Below the pieces are notes generated by a model. It had not been told where the DNA came from, made no database searches, and was given only the letters and a program-made list of their open reading frames with translations. Position numbers and translations under genes: made by a program. Shown piece by piece: positions 1-13,427 of a stretch of DNA of 64,000 nt (position 1 is the first letter of the stretch; each line of letters starts with the position of its first letter). Source of the DNA: Cloeon dipterum (lineage: Eukaryota > Arthropoda > Insecta > Ephemeroptera > Baetidae); NCBI RefSeq assembly GCF_949628265.1, contig NC_088790.1:5460545-5524544 (forward strand), written 5' to 3'.

Positions 1-1088
1 GCTGGCACGCGCATTGTTGCTCTTAATTCAGCATCTGTTCCTGTTTCAATGCATATACCGGCTAGTCTGCTTGTCACGCCCCGTAGTTGAAATCAACCCC
101 GGGGGTTGCAACAACCCCTCTCTGCGAAGCGGCAGATGAATTGAATGCTGAATGCGCGTCGGCAATAAATGGGGGAGGCGAAAAGACGCAACTTGTTATA
201 TGTGTTACCGAATTACACTTACTTAGTTAATTCTGCTCGGCGGTGGTGAAAACGTTCTGCCGCGCGTTCTATATAATGCAACTTGTCAACTGGGGTAATG
301 GGATTTTGATTAATTTCAAGCGGGCTGACCACGAGAGCATTAAATTTGAGAGCTAGATTCGCTCACAAGTGGCTCCAAATAGTTTAGTTGCAGACAATCT
401 AGGCTGTTTCTTTTCCTGGGCCAAAATATTGAAAAAATGTATGATTATAACTAAATAACACAAGAGTGTACAGCAGAAAAATCACAAAAAAATCATTGCA
501 ATCGTCCACGATTTCACATTGGCTGCTTTACATAAAGTTAGTAGTTTTATCACAGCTCGAAATCGATAAAATTCATTAGGGGTTGAACTAGCAATATCTT
601 TAATAAGTTTTGGTCTAAATATTTCCCGTAATCATCGTCTTGATTTTCACCCAGAGAATATTCAGCACTTTCCCGGATTTTAGGGTTTTCTGAAAAGCTA
701 AAAATCACCATATCTCGAAAATCACCTCTACGTAAATTTCAGTCGTTTTTAAATATGCACATTGAACTAAAAATCGTTTTGAAATAGGATTCCTCGTAAA
801 ACGGTGCAAAATTTATATAATGGAATTCAGGCCTTGACCTCCCATCAATCAAACTACATATTAAGAAGATATTAAGGCGCCTAATTGGCACCAATTGAGA
901 CGATAAGATGAGCGTCGGATACTGCATTGGTCAATATGCTTAATAGATTTTGTCATAAAGAGGTTAATGCACCATTCAAGATTAAAGGCAGCAGTTTTTT
1001 CATTTTAATAAAATTATAATGACCCAGTACGATACTATACAATAATGATGCAACCGAAAAATAGAATTTCACTCATTTCTGATGAGAC

Positions 1089-1203
1089 AATCGGCTCCAA
1101 AGTTTGAATGTTAATTAAACGATGAGCACTGTCTCCCTTTTGAAAATCATGATTTAGTTCGCCTGAAAGTATATTTGCCTCATAATTCACACACCGTTGC
1201 ACA
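1089..1203 (+). repeat. Diverged interspersed repeat, family 1, copy A
   Basis: The block runs from AATCGGCTCCAAAG through GCACTGTCTCCC and AATCATGATTTA to CATAATTCACACACCGTTG. The same ordered words recur at 9838-9945, 11491-11655, 42370-42545, 59398-59485 and 62245-62340, all in the same orientation. It has no coding capacity and no visible terminal repeats, so the class is unknown. Confidence 0.55.
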
Positions 1204-1254
1204 CATCATAAAATTAAGCAAAAAATCATAGATGAACTGTTGAGTTTTTTGATA

Positions 1255-1274
1255 AATTAATTAATTAATTAATT
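1255..1274. repeat. AATT microsatellite, five units
   Basis: Five tandem AATT units follow directly after the family 1 repeat. It is a simple sequence repeat with no evident function. Confidence 0.8.
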
Positions 1275-1922
1275 GTTGTTCCAGTTTGCATTTCCTCTTC
1301 AATCAAATAGGGCTTTTTAAACAACTATTTTTTAATTTAAAAAACATTCACCACCAGCGTTATGATTTATACGTTCGTTAAAGAGGCTTGCTATATATTC
1401 GAGGCCTATATGAAACGTGCGAGACATGTGACATATTGATTAAGAAATGTCAAGTTAAAAGTCACGAGATGGACCGTTAAATACATATACGACCATTTAA
1501 CTTTAATGTAACTGATTCAAGCACAGTTACTGCAGTACATGATACACCAAAATGTTAGAGAGCAATCTTATCTAATCAATGAGCTTCACACACAGCACTC
1601 TCACGCGCTAGCTGTGTAACCAAAAAGACGCGGCGCTTTGCCCTATCGCGCACAGACGGATGGACTGCTAAAGTAGGCCACACATGTAAAAAAAACTAGG
1701 GTAATTCTATTTTTATGCTTTTATATCATTAATTTGCTGTGAATATATTAAAAAAGAAAAAGGTTTTGCACTACAGTTGCTATGAAAAGCTGCTGACGCT
1801 TCTAATCAAGGGCATCAAGGTCAACTGGTTCAAATGTGCTCCGGCAGTCCCACCAACTTTTTAATGGGAGATATCCGCTGGCGTAAAAAAGAATAACATG
1901 CGGTGGGCAGCACACCAGCCAC

Positions 1923-1931
1923 TCAGTCAGT
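1923..1931 (+). promoter_or_regulatory. Candidate arthropod initiator (TCAGTCAGT)
   Basis: Two overlapping TCAGT words, the arthropod initiator consensus, lie 13-21 bases before the ATG at 1944. A T/A-rich GTAAAAAAG word lies about 35 bases further upstream, where a TATA-like element would be. If this is the start site, the 5' leader is only about 20 nt. This is inferred from motifs only. Confidence 0.3.
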
Positions 1932-1943
1932 TAGCATCCAACC

Positions 1944-3761
1944 ATGGACCCGATCGAAGCCGCCGACATACAGAGCGCTTTGCAGAACTTTTTGGGCACG
2001 ACAAAAGATGTGGCGTTTGAGTACAAGGTGGCCAAGGGCACGGAAAAGCTGCAGGGCTTCGTTTCTCTGATCAAAAGGGCCGTGGTCACCTATGAGGATG
2101 GAATTGGAGAGAAGAAAGAAGTGCGGCTGATTGTGAAAATGCCGCCGGTGTCCGAGCACCAGCTGAGCTACACCAAAGGCTCGGATTTTCATCAGAGAGA
2201 GTGCGACTTTTTTAACTCGGCAGTGCCTATTTTGGAAAGGAATTTTAAGTAAGTCACAGAATTACAAAATAAAAAATAATTACTTCATTTAATGACAATT
2301 CCAGGAATTCCCCCGCAAGTTTTCCACTAGTGAAATGCTTCTTAGCGAATGAGCGGGCTGTTATTTTAGAGGACCTGTGTGCGAGCAGACACGAAATCGT
2401 TTCCAAGCCTTTGAGCAGCACGAATTACTGCTCATTAGAGTACATTTACATCGAAATGGTTTTCCAGCAATTGGCGCTCTTTCACTCGGCGTCCGTAGGC
2501 ACAAACTGGCCAAAGGTTTTGCCTCTCATCCAAGTGGACGGACTGTTCGAAGGGCACGGCAGGAACATGATGGAGCCCAGGATAAAAAATGGAGCTCTGT
2601 TCGTCGCCGAGGTCTTGCGGCTGGAGTTCCCGGACGCTTACAAGAAATACTCTGAATGGCTCAGCACTGGCGAGTTTTACAACAAGATCGTCGACATCTG
2701 CAAACCCAGTCAGCACCGGAGAAACTGCCTGTGCCACGGGGACATGTGGGAGAACAACGTCATGTTCCGATTTGACAAAGACCGACAGGTATAAATTCAT
2801 AAAAAAAGCAAGAAAAGTCTTATTTTCCATGGTATTTAGCATTTATGTTTTGTAACAGCCATGACAAATGACCGGCAAGTGCAAATCAAAAGCTCAGAGA
2901 ACAACAAATCTCTCCAATTTGAATGCAAAATTATTATTTTTCTGTTTCTGGAAGTGAATATAATTAGAGTAAAAAACATAGCTCTGGAAAAATACACTTA
3001 AGATCGCCACTTCTCAACGTTGAATTTAATTGAATAAAAATTGTAAAAATAGAACCCTCTTCAAAACAAATAAAATATTCTGGAGCAATTTTTTTAGTTT
3101 TTAACGTATATTAAATTTCCAGGCTCCTCATAAAGAAAAGTAAGTTAAATTGGAAGGGTAACGTTCCCTGAGAATGTTTTAGTTAAATGTTCTGAATAAT
3201 ACCAATTGCGAACTAGTATTTTTTCCTATTTATATATGTCTCAATGACAATTGTCCACCTTTTTTTCCAACACTGGTCATTTTACAAAAATTAATGAAAA
3301 AATATCCCAAACAGCCAACATCAATGAAAATAATCGACCTGCAAATGGTCCGCTACAATCCTCCAGCCTTCGATCTGCAATTCTTCATGTACCTGTGCAC
3401 GGACAAGGACTTCAGGGACGCGAACGAGGTGCCGTTGCTCGCCACTTACGTGGATTTGTTCAATCGCAACCTGCCAGAGTCGGAGCCGCAGATGACCATG
3501 GAGGATTTTCTGCAAGAGTATGAGGAGTTTCGGCTCTTTGGCACTCTCTTGGCCGCCACGATGCGGCCTTCCGTGTTGCTAGAGGGCTCGTGGGTGTCCG
3601 AGAATGACGGAGAAATGAACGGAGACGTTGTAGAAAATTTTATTTATGGCAAGCCTGTGGAAGAAATGGTGAAACAATTTAAAGTAGATGAAACTTTTAG
3701 ATGGGCCATCATGGCGATTGTTGACGAGCTCGTTAAAGAGCTCGACAAAACTGGCATTTAA
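1944..3761 (+). CDS. EcKinase / CHK-kinase-like protein (DUF227), 3 exons, 411 aa
   Basis: Exons are 1944-2248, 2305-2788 and 3315-3761; junction phases are 2 and 0 and all introns are GT-AG. The product is about 411 residues, a usual length for the insect ecdysteroid-22-kinase-like family (CHKov, JhI-26 relatives). These are cytosolic small-molecule kinases with an aminoglycoside-phosphotransferase fold; the substrate cannot be told from sequence. Visible motifs are the LIVKMPP ATP-lysine segment (K65), the hinge-like VILEDL (about 121-126), the Brenner motif CHGDMWENN (H246, catalytic D248) and the metal-binding IDLQ (D271; usually IDFQ). The exon 2/exon 3 junction separates the two catalytic motifs. 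The start is the first in-frame ATG, 13 bases after an initiator-like word. Intron 2 carries a family 3 repeat. The gene stands alone here, although the family is often in tandem arrays. Confidence 0.9.
2900..3225 (+). repeat. Interspersed repeat, family 3, copy 1 (in kinase intron 2)
   Basis: The intron sequence from TTCTCAACGTTGAATTTAA to AATAATACCAATTGCGAA aligns in order with 31940-32105, including TTTCCAGGCTCCTCATAA against TTTTCAGGCTTCTTAACG. This copy contains a decoy acceptor/donor pair (CCAG at 3119-3122, GTAAGT at 3140-3145) that would define a 17-nt exon breaking the frame. It was therefore not used in the gene model. Confidence 0.5.
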
Positions 3762-6700
3762 AAATGTAAAAACTGTATGTACAAAATTTTAAAATGAAAT
3801 ATATTATTTTCTTTGTGAAAACAACTAACCACTTGTCCACTGAATTTTTATTATAAATAAGCTTAAGTTCCTTGGAATGATGTCTTGACCGATGAAGAAT
3901 TATAATAAAAATTTAAAATGAGAAAAATGTATGCAAAATTTTTACTAGTCTGAGCAGTCCGGATTTAAAATTTAAAATGTATTTTGCAAAGAAATGAAAA
4001 ATATACCTTTTTAAATGTTCACGAATAGAATATTTCCTCCCCTGTATAACCAGGGAATTTTCTCTCACAATCAGGTTTTTTACTACCGATATTTAAGTCT
4101 GCCTATATCCTAATAATTATAGCATTTATGTTCAGACCTCTTTAAATAATTTTAATATTTATTTGAAATGTTTAAAACTCCATATAACAGGAAATCATGA
4201 AAATTCGCTGCCACGAGCGGCAAAGAATTCACAGTCGCCACTTTAGTTAAATGAGAAATTAATTATTTACAGCCCCGAGGGCGGGCGGCGGACGTACGTG
4301 TTTTATTTACAATGTAATTAGCGCGTGAGTTGTTTTAAAACGGCGGCGCGGAGACACGGTGGCACGTGGCTTTGTTTACCGACGAGTGGCCACGTGCCGG
4401 TACACCCTCAAAAGCATGCGAACGCAGCTATGGTGCTTAAAACAAATGAGAGCAGGAGAGGGAGAAGAATTTTAGATTGCACGCATGCTGCAGTATGCAC
4501 ACAATAATCACGTTTTGCTCGCACAACACATGTTGTGATTTCGCTCAATCATCCTTCCCTCATTTGTAATTCTCGTTGATCGCCGCCTCCGGGTGAAACT
4601 GACCGTGAGAACAATTTTGCAGAGAGATGAGGTTTAGAAATGAAGCCGCAATATATAGATCAATTTTGAACAAATCTCTATTAATAATCATGTGAGGATA
4701 GGGGTTATTTTAATAAACGATTTATTTTATTAATTTGCTGGTCTGTGTACTAATTAGAAATAGTAAAAAACTTTAAATTTCTAATTTTGAGACCCTTTTA
4801 TATCTGTAAAACACTAGATTAAGTATTGAAAAATATCATTTGGACTGACAAAATGATAATTTTTAAATTCGGAGAAAGATTTTAAGAAATTTACCAATTT
4901 AGGCAATTTCCGAAAAAAACTCGTTTCCAATTCATAGTAAGGCCGTTATAAATTATTTACTCGTATTCACCAGTGAATTACGCAGTCCACAAAAGATTGA
5001 TTGATTTTATGAGACTCCCGCACCTTAGAAAAAATTTAATCTCTGCAACAATAAAGCCGTTGAGTTTTTGCACGCGATTATTCCAAAACACTTCGCTTGA
5101 CAAGTTTTGGAAAAATCACAAACCTTACAAAAGGTAGGAAACTACATCATTCAATTCATCTGGCTGAGCATAGGAAAATTCCTTTACAATCCGACCACTT
5201 CTAAAGAGAGCACGTTTGAATTTGAAATTACGGAGGAGTGGATATTATTTCTTCGGTAAATTGGAATATTTTGTCAAACACGATCGAATGGAAACAAAAA
5301 TTCACCAACATATTTTTATTAAAAGATGCACTCCCCTTTTTCAAGCTGAAATAGAAAATTTTCATTGTTTCGCTAAATTTTCTCATCCACAAATTGTTTA
5401 AATTTTTAGCTATCAATTTTGTAGCTCCGTCTACCCAAGTGAGAAAGCAAGATAAAATAAAATTGAATATATCTTACACAGAAAGAAGCATTCAAACGAC
5501 AAATCCCCAATTAAAATAGCCGCATCTCTGATTGAGAAACGGGGTGTCACTGCGTCTGATTAAATTCTTTTCACAAGTTCCTCTCTCATTCACCTGGCAT
5601 TGCTCATTCACTTTTTCATTATGTTGCGACAATTTTTCACCTCCTTCTCGGCGCGAATGAATACAAGGCAGAGGCGCGGCGTGCACTTAAAATTACGCAA
5701 GGAAACGCGCGGGGGACGAGAAATGAATAAATGAGTGTTGCTAAATGGCACCCATTGGTGCAAATAAAAAAGAACGACGGAGACTTATTTGCAGCGCAAA
5801 TAGAAGGAATAAATTAGAAAAAGACTTGCCAGAAAAGTGAAAGAAGCGAGCAAGCGAGCGACGCAGAAAGGTTTAATTTGTGTGAATTGCCGATGGCAAA
5901 GAGATTCCGGGTGAAAGAAACGGACGCCTTTCTTGCTCTCGTATTTTTCTTTGATCAAATTAATTTTGTCGAGAGTGGCAACGATCGCTGAACGCTGAAG
6001 AAAACGTTCTGAAAAGATATCCTTCCAGCGAGGTTGATTTTTTATTTAATTACGTCATGGCATATTATGCGCATTTGCTGTAAAAATTGATAGGTCGATA
6101 TCGGAGTTATTGGAATGTGAAATTTTTTCTACGCTTCCAATCGCCAACTAGGCACAATTATGCAATTTTTAGTCAATTGACCGGAAAATATTCGATCTTC
6201 TTAAAGCAAAACTATCAATTTAATCAACTGCTAATAAGTATGTAATAAACAATTCAAATTGATTTCATTTCTTGCTAAAGGAGCGCATAATAAATCTGCA
6301 AAATCAACAAACAAAAATATAAATGTGAGAAACTAGACGCATATTTGAAATGAAATCCTGAAAATCCTGATTTGTGTATTAAATACGCAGAGGTGAGCAA
6401 TTTAATTACACACCTAGCAGGCAGCCACCCAGCCGAGCAAATTGTAATTCCTTCAATCGATGCATTGTGTACGTATCCGTATTAAATTCGAATATGTATA
6501 TTGCGCGCGGGCAGGAGAGATTCCCGGCGGCAGACAATGATGATTATTATCATTACTGAACGCTCGAGTTGTTTTTGACTGCCTGCCTCACTTGAAATAA
6601 TCTCTCTCCGAGCTCCCGTTTAATTTTCCATTGTGCAAGCAAGACGATCCCCGTTCCGAGTCAGCAGAAAGACAAAATTGATTCTCTCGCTCGCAGGCAG

Positions 6701-7932
6701 CAGCAGCAGCAAATATATTTAAAGCCGCCTCTGCCTCCACCAACCGGCAGCGAAATAAACAAACGCCTTTTCCGCCTTTTCTTTATTTCAATGCTCCGTT
6801 GAACATTCCAAATTGGTCATAATTTGTCTCGCAGTAACAACTTTTCTCTCCCATCCTTGTTACGTACACTCCATACGGAACACGCCACATGGGACCCGAT
6901 TTTTTCTCTCGCGCTCGCCAATCCTTCGGGGAGCTGGCGAGCAGACATCTGCACGAATCGAGTCCGTATATTATATAATATATAAAATAGCTGCTTTTTT
7001 TCTTGCACCCTCTCCCCGTCTCCATTGTCGATTTGGCTAGAGGTTAATTAGAAAAGACGGAGCATCATGGATGAGTTCACTTGAAATTTTATTTGCATGG
7101 AACAATTAGGAATTGCGGAAAAAATTATTTAAATTCACTGGGGATAAAAGATTCATATGCGACGCGCAGGTATGGCGTTGGCTGATTGTGAGGTGAGGAG
7201 GTATTTGAAAATGTGGGAATGATGCGAGTTTTTGACAAGATTGTGCTATTAACTACGCCGGTCAGATCGGAAAAAGCCTTCGCGACACTCTGACAAAATG
7301 CATAAAAGAGCTCTGTTTCCCACATTACGAAGCTATCTTGAATCAGATTGGCGGAAACCAATTTTAAGGAAAGGCTGATAATTTTAGCTTCAACTTAAAA
7401 TTGCTTGTCCCATACCTGCCCATATCCAAAACAAAAATATAACAAATTATATCTAAACATAATAAAAGAGAGGTTTGTTGACATGAAAGAACGTCAGAGA
7501 TCTTCAATTGTCCGTTTAAAAGTAATTATATAAACTTGGCGACAGATTGTTCCAAAACCGGTAGCACTGAACTGGGAAGCACACTGCTCAGGCACTGAGA
7601 CACCAGGAGTCGAATCCCGTGCAAAATTTCAGACGTTTTTCATTTGATGATAGTTTTTTGGAGGAAAATAGTCAGTTTAAAATGGTTGCCGTTCCTATAT
7701 AGATAGTTTTTACCTCTGCTCAGAACAGCGCATATTCCCTCTGGGCTATATGAGCTCACTGGGTTCAAATAATAACACCGCTGAGCGGATAACATGGGGC
7801 CGCAGCAGAGGAGCTCGGGCCCAATCGTGGCTATCTTTTCGCATCCCCGCACTGAATTATTTGATTAAAACGCCAGACATTTGTCTCTAAAGCCGCAGGA
7901 AAGATGCAAACCCCATCAAAGGGCGAGTTTTT

Positions 7933-8048
7933 CCAGCCCGTTGAGCTATTTGAGCATTTCGACATTGGGCAGCCAGCAATGGATCTCCGAAATGCTGAAA
8001 TACCTCCCACTGCCTTGACACTGTAAAAAAATAATGCCAACGGGCTGG
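7933..8048. repeat. Nested inverted repeat (11-bp outer, 9-bp inner arms)
   Basis: Outer arms CCAGCCCGTTG (7933-7943) and CAACGGGCTGG (8038-8048) are perfectly complementary. Inside them AGCATTTCG (7953-7961) pairs perfectly with CGAAATGCT (7988-7996). This may be a remnant of a small foldback element or an RNA hairpin; no family was recognised. Confidence 0.5.
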
Positions 8049-9837
8049 TTCAATTTGGCTGCTTTCATATTCTATAAATTGAATATAAATTAATATATCC
8101 GTGGTTAACTTGGAAATATTTTTTCCCCTGTCACATTCCACCAGGAGAATTAGATTTTAATACCTTCCATGCACAAAACATGCGCGCCCGACCCCGACAA
8201 AATTAGTGCGATAATGCAACTCAAAAAGCCAATGAACGCGAAAGAGGTGAAACCCCTATGAGTTTTTGACTTGCACTCTTCTGGTAGTGGTAATTTTCAA
8301 AGATTTAAAATAAAAACATAAAATCATCTGGGGATCTGGGGATGATTAATAGCGTGATATTTATCTTACTGTTATTTTATTTATTTGTCTTATTTTTTTA
8401 AGAAAAAAAACCTGACGGATAAACTTGAAGCAACAAAAAGAGTAAATCCGACCTGCAAGATGGATCAATTGTGTTTCCTGTTTGCCAGATCTGGTGCTCA
8501 CAGGCGGACAAGGGCGTTTCTAGGGGCAGCAGCTGCAGCAGGGCAAGATAAAGGGGCAATCAGCGCGCGGGCAGCGCGAATTCGGCAAAAGGCAAGGGTC
8601 AGCGGAGCAGAATGGCGCGCAGTAAAATGTGCGCGAGTGCCTTGGTTACTGCGGCGCCTCCTCATTTGGCCGGTTTGTAAGACGCGCTTTGTAATTTGAT
8701 CCCCTGGGACAATGCGATTCTCATGAAAGATGCATGAAAATCCCGTTCTGCCGACGCCCGCCGACCGCACCCCATATTGTTAAGTATGTGCACAAAGAGA
8801 CTCGCCGCCGGTCGCCACCTTTGTTTCACCCGACCGTCTTAATGCACTATTCATTTCAATTAACGCTTTCGCCACACACAAATGAAGCGCTCTAATTTCA
8901 TTATATATCTCTCAATCCTACTGTGAATTTTAGGTAGTTTTTCATTTGCTTTTGGGGATTTTTTGGAGCGTAAAATTTATTGTGAGTAAAAATTTAAATA
9001 TTAAAAACGAATTCAAGATTTCAATTACATTTTCGGAATCTACTTATCGAAACGAATCTAATTATGTACTATTTCCATACTTTTGGTAAAGTTTATGATT
9101 TTTCCAAAATTTCCCAACAAAAAAAGTGTCCGGGAAAATCAGTTTTAAAATTTTATTTAGATGTTTTCACAAAATCAAGCTTTTTTATTTTAGCTATTTC
9201 AAATTCTAACTTTTATATCTCGGCATATTTCAAAATCACGCGCACATGTAAATATTTGGCATTAATGGAATAAACATATTTTGAATTGAATTGAGCCGAT
9301 GGCAAACAGCAAACCTCAAATTGAATTTAGACACTTCTCGTTCATTGATAAGAACACACTCAGCTCTGAAGCGTCGATCTCGGTCAAAGTCCCCTTGTTA
9401 GATTTATATCTGTACCCAAGCCTTGTTTGCACCAGTGCATGGCGTTACTTCTTCGTTATTTCCCAACACATGCTTTATTATCCGCAGCGGGGCAGTCACT
9501 TATTTTGATTCATATCTCTGTTAGTTTGTTGCTCCATCTCCATAATTCGGCCGTAAATCCCTCGACGGAAGCGAAGCAGGCAACACACTGGACCAACGTG
9601 ACGAGCCGGTTGCATAACAAGATAACTGCAGGCGCACAACACGCAGCCACGACGTGGGGATATTTTCTATTTCACAACTGCGCAGATTTCAAACCTATAT
9701 TTGATTAAATGTTGGAATTCTTTGTCGGTTAATAATGTTGATTTTCTCTGCAAAATTCTTAGGAATTTTTTTAGTTTTAATCCTTATGAAGTGGGGAAGA
9801 TCTACTTTTTTCCCTGCTTGCCAGTTTAAATTTTAGG

Positions 9838-9945
9838 AAAATCGGCTCCAAAGTCTTCATACTAATAAAGCGGTGAACATCAACTGTCTCCTTATTTTAA
9901 AATCAAGATTTGTTTCACCAGAAGGGAAATTAAATAAAATTTACT
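9838..9945 (+). repeat. Diverged interspersed repeat, family 1, copy B
   Basis: Shares AATCGGCTCCAAAGT, the AACTGTCTCCTTATTTT block and the AGAAGGGAAATTAAA block, in the same order as copies A and C. The right half is missing or too diverged to follow. Confidence 0.5.
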
Positions 9946-11490
9946 TCTTTCCATGCGATGGTTTTTATTTTTTCTCCAGCTTATCCACGTTGGAAACCAA
10001 CCGCGGTGTCTGTTGCCCTTGCCAAAAGGGATCGTTCATCCTATCATGTGCAGAATTTAGCTGACGGTAATAAATGCCAGTCAACGCCAATTGGGTGAAA
10101 TGCGGCATAGGCATAGCTGTCCAAAATCCCGCGGCTGAGACGTCATAATGCAGAATTGATCAAGGGATCAAAATGCAACCTTAAAAGCCACTATTTCGAG
10201 TATCTTTTTGCGTAAAACTAAAGCCTTAAACTGTGAACCAAAGCCTAAAATAAAAATTAGAAATGCGAAAATGAATTCCCTCACTTGCTGGATGTAACGA
10301 GGGTGGCGTCGAACGAATTTGCAGAACTCCATCAGGTATAGGGAGAAGAGAGGAAGTAGGTTAATTTTTTTCAACCATGGTCTCGCGGACTCTAGTATAG
10401 GGTTTGCGATCTACAGTAACGAATTCCTGCCAATGCTCTTATCAGTCGTTTTTGTGACGTGAAGACCTCATCTTTCACTTTATCACAGGGAAATTTGTGA
10501 AAGTCATTAAAAAATTCACCTTCAAATCAATAATAAGTTCGTAATCAGAGTTAAAAAATAAAGAGTTCAGTAACTAAGCAGGATCCGTAAAATTTCCTGT
10601 CTTTTCATAAAAATCTCTTTATTATTTTGCGGAAGTACAGGAAAAATAATAAATTTTCTGGTTTTATGAATTTCCTATCTTGGAATACACTCCACATCCG
10701 CCCTCGCACGTGACACCGCTTTTAAAATAAGCAGCGGGTGAAAAGGGTCAAATTATGATTGTTACCCAATGTCGCTTTTCACCTTTTGTCCGTAAAATGA
10801 GGAAACGACTCTGTGCATCCTAAACGTTTCTGTCCACCGGCGAGTTTGCTCAAAGATAATTAGATCGGACGAGTATGAGCGCGAGAGAGACTAATTAGCA
10901 GCAACTCTCGGACTCGTCAAAAGCAACTAAGCGCTGAAGGCTGCGAATTGCGCGACGTAATGAGTCTAATTGTGTGCTCCTCAATTATTCGGGCCGGCAC
11001 AGCTCAAACATTATTTGCTGGAGGTCAGGAGAGCATGTAAAATTTATTCAAACTATTTCCAGTGTCCATAAAGACTAATTTCTTTTTATCGCAGAAACGA
11101 GATTCCAATCTGCGGACCGCGGACGAAAATAAGGGGAGTGAGAGAGTGAGCTGCAATCGCAAACACAAAAGAGAATTGTTAGCCCTGCACGTGCGCGGCG
11201 TGCGGCTCGTTTTAAAATAATGAGTGGCCAAACTTTGGCCGTGGCCAATTACACGAAATCGGCTGTCACACATTTTAACAAGTGTGTTTCCAATTAAAGA
11301 TTAAATAAAAAAGCAGAGATCATTTCAGTGCAACGAAGAAGAGAAATGGTTTATGATTCTGACAATTCGCTAGATTAATAATTTGTGTTGCACACATCTT
11401 TAGTCGATTAAGGTAAATGAGCAGAAATTTGTGAAAATCCTTTTAACCCTAGAAATGCTAACAAAAAATTAAGAAAAACTAACCAATTTC

Positions 11491-11655
11491 CCACTGTCGC
11501 ATTATTTGAAATCGTGATTTTTTTCGCCAGAAAGGGAATTTACCTCATGATTCGAACACCATTGGATAGATTGCGATGAGAGGGATAGAAATCAAACGAA
11601 AAAAATCACGGACAAACCGTTAAATTTTTCGGTAAATTTGGAAAATTCTGATATG
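11491..11655 (+). repeat. Diverged interspersed repeat, family 1, copy C
   Basis: Contains CGCCAGAAAGGGAATTTACC and then TTGGATAGATTGCGATGAGA, and ends with GGTAAATTTGGAAAATTCTG. The second half matches copy F at 62245-62340 closely and the first half matches copies A and D, which links the partial copies into one family. Confidence 0.6.
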
Positions 11656-13244
11656 ATATAAAACAGTTTCCTTCGTCCTGATTTCTTTATTGCATTGTAA
11701 AGATAAACTGTTGGTAAATTTAACAAACAATAAACTCAATGAACTACTTGCTAGAGTCAACATTGCAAATGATTTTAATTGTTGGCCTTCAAAGCTCTAC
11801 TTAATAAATAGTATATCCGAATTTTTTCACTGATCTAAGAGTACAATTAATTAAAAAAATTACTGTTTGTAAATATAATTATGATATTTATCTGACCAAG
11901 CCTGAGCTACATTATTTACGAGGAAGATTTTTCTCTTACTGCAATTATAGATGAAATTTTCCATATTTGCGATTTCCGAGTTATGGACGTTTAAATCTCA
12001 ATTTTTCAGTTTCCCCAGCTTCTATAGGCGAAGATAATTTATTAATCTCTATTTTTAATTAATTAAAAAAAAACTCGAAAATATCATATAATTCATGTTT
12101 CTGTATAACATATTAATAAAAAAAGTCAGTTTCGATTTTTTCCAGTAAAATTTTATGCTTTTTAATATACTCTTCGGCCGGTTGCGACCGACTCTCATCG
12201 ATTGAGTCTGTCGGGACGGTATTATTTTTTGTTCATTTTCCGATGGCACGATCGGTTGCTCTAAATAACCAGCGAGGATTAAATAAGCAGAGCGGTTGGC
12301 GGGGACAGAGATGCAGCACGTAATTGTGTTGGAAACATGGCCAAAAGCCAGCCACGAGGAAAACATTGATCCTGGCTTTGGGGTTTAAATCAGTTAGTAG
12401 CAAAAAGTAGCGAGGGATGCACACGCGGATGGTCTCTCTGCGCTTCGGCGACCCGACCAGCAGGCAGAGAGATTTTTCGCCGCTCCGCGAATAAGCTTTT
12501 ATTGCACCGCCAACATACTTACACTCGAAATCAATTTGGCTAAATCCCACATGGAGCTCCCTTGTGCTGAACCGAACCTTGGAATAAAAACACACTTCGA
12601 TAATTTTATATAACAATCTGAAAATCAATTGACTTGAAAAACATTGAAAAAGAGTATTTCGCGTAAATTTTAATTAACGCGCGATTCTTTCCCTTTTCCC
12701 TTGAGTTTTAGACATCTTCTATTTTAGCCAGACACATCAGTTTATAATTGAAAAGTACCGCAAAGTCCAGAGTGATCGTGACCCGCCAGCGTGGTCCCAA
12801 TGGGAAATGTCTAGCAGGCAGGACATTGATTACTTTCTGAGCGAACAGGCAAATTACTCTATCAGGCTGAACGAAACCTACCTCATTTTTATTTATTTAA
12901 ATTTTGCCTTTGTAATCATGGTTTGGCAAAAGGGTGGAAAATTTACAAAAAAGCCTAAATGCTGTTTTTTATTTTAATTTCCAGGAAAACCTTTTGAAGT
13001 TTATTATTTTGAAAACAGTCGAAATTAGAAAACCCCAAATTTGTTACAGTTGGTTTATAATAAGATATTTACCAGGGAAATAAACCGTTCCAATTTAACT
13101 TTAGCTCTATTTGAGAAGCCCAAGAACGGAATAAAAACGCTCTTGATTATTTTAAACTGAAATTTGTCGTGATTTTGGACAAAGTTTTTTTAACTTATGG
13201 TAAGTTGTGAAATGTCGTTCTCAGATGTGAATTGTTTTCCCAGA

Positions 13245-13427
13245 TTCGATCTGCAGGATTTGTGCCAAGTTGAGAACTTTCAGAACATGTGCAATTTGAG
13301 TGATATGTTAGAGCACCTTTCGGGTACTCAGTAACAATCAGAGCGTGTTCTGGTAGCTTCCAAAAAGTTAAATTAAACTTATTCTGAAAGCTCTTGACTT
13401 GGCCGTTCCAATGGTGTGCAGGTCGAA
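13245..13427. repeat. Imperfect inverted repeat of about 40-bp arms
   Basis: TTCGATCTGCA and GCCAAGTTGAGAACTTTCAG in the left arm (13245-13285) are matched by the reverse complement of the right arm (13382-13427), which reads TTCGACCTGCA and GCCAAGTCAAGAGCTTTCAG. The spacer is about 96 bp. This resembles an aged short foldback element. Confidence 0.5.

Larger units (their letters stand above)
1..1922. other. 5' flank without a recognisable gene
   Basis: No reading frame here resembles a known protein and no RNA gene was recognised. The stretch contains a diverged interspersed repeat at 1089-1203 and a short AATT microsatellite at 1255-1274. The last 40 bases are the presumed core promoter and short leader of the kinase-like gene that starts at 1944. 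Confidence 0.6.

Noticed and set aside
3123-3139. Seventeen-nt exon between CCAG and GTAAGT in intron 2 of the kinase-like gene
   Set aside because: Its length breaks the frame, while joining 2788 directly to 3315 restores the conserved order HGD...IDLQ at phase 0.
7560-7625. B-box-like GGAGTCGAATCCC with an A-box-like TAGCACTGAACTGGG
   Set aside because: The stems of a tRNA do not pair and no second copy was found, so neither a tRNA gene nor a SINE can be supported.
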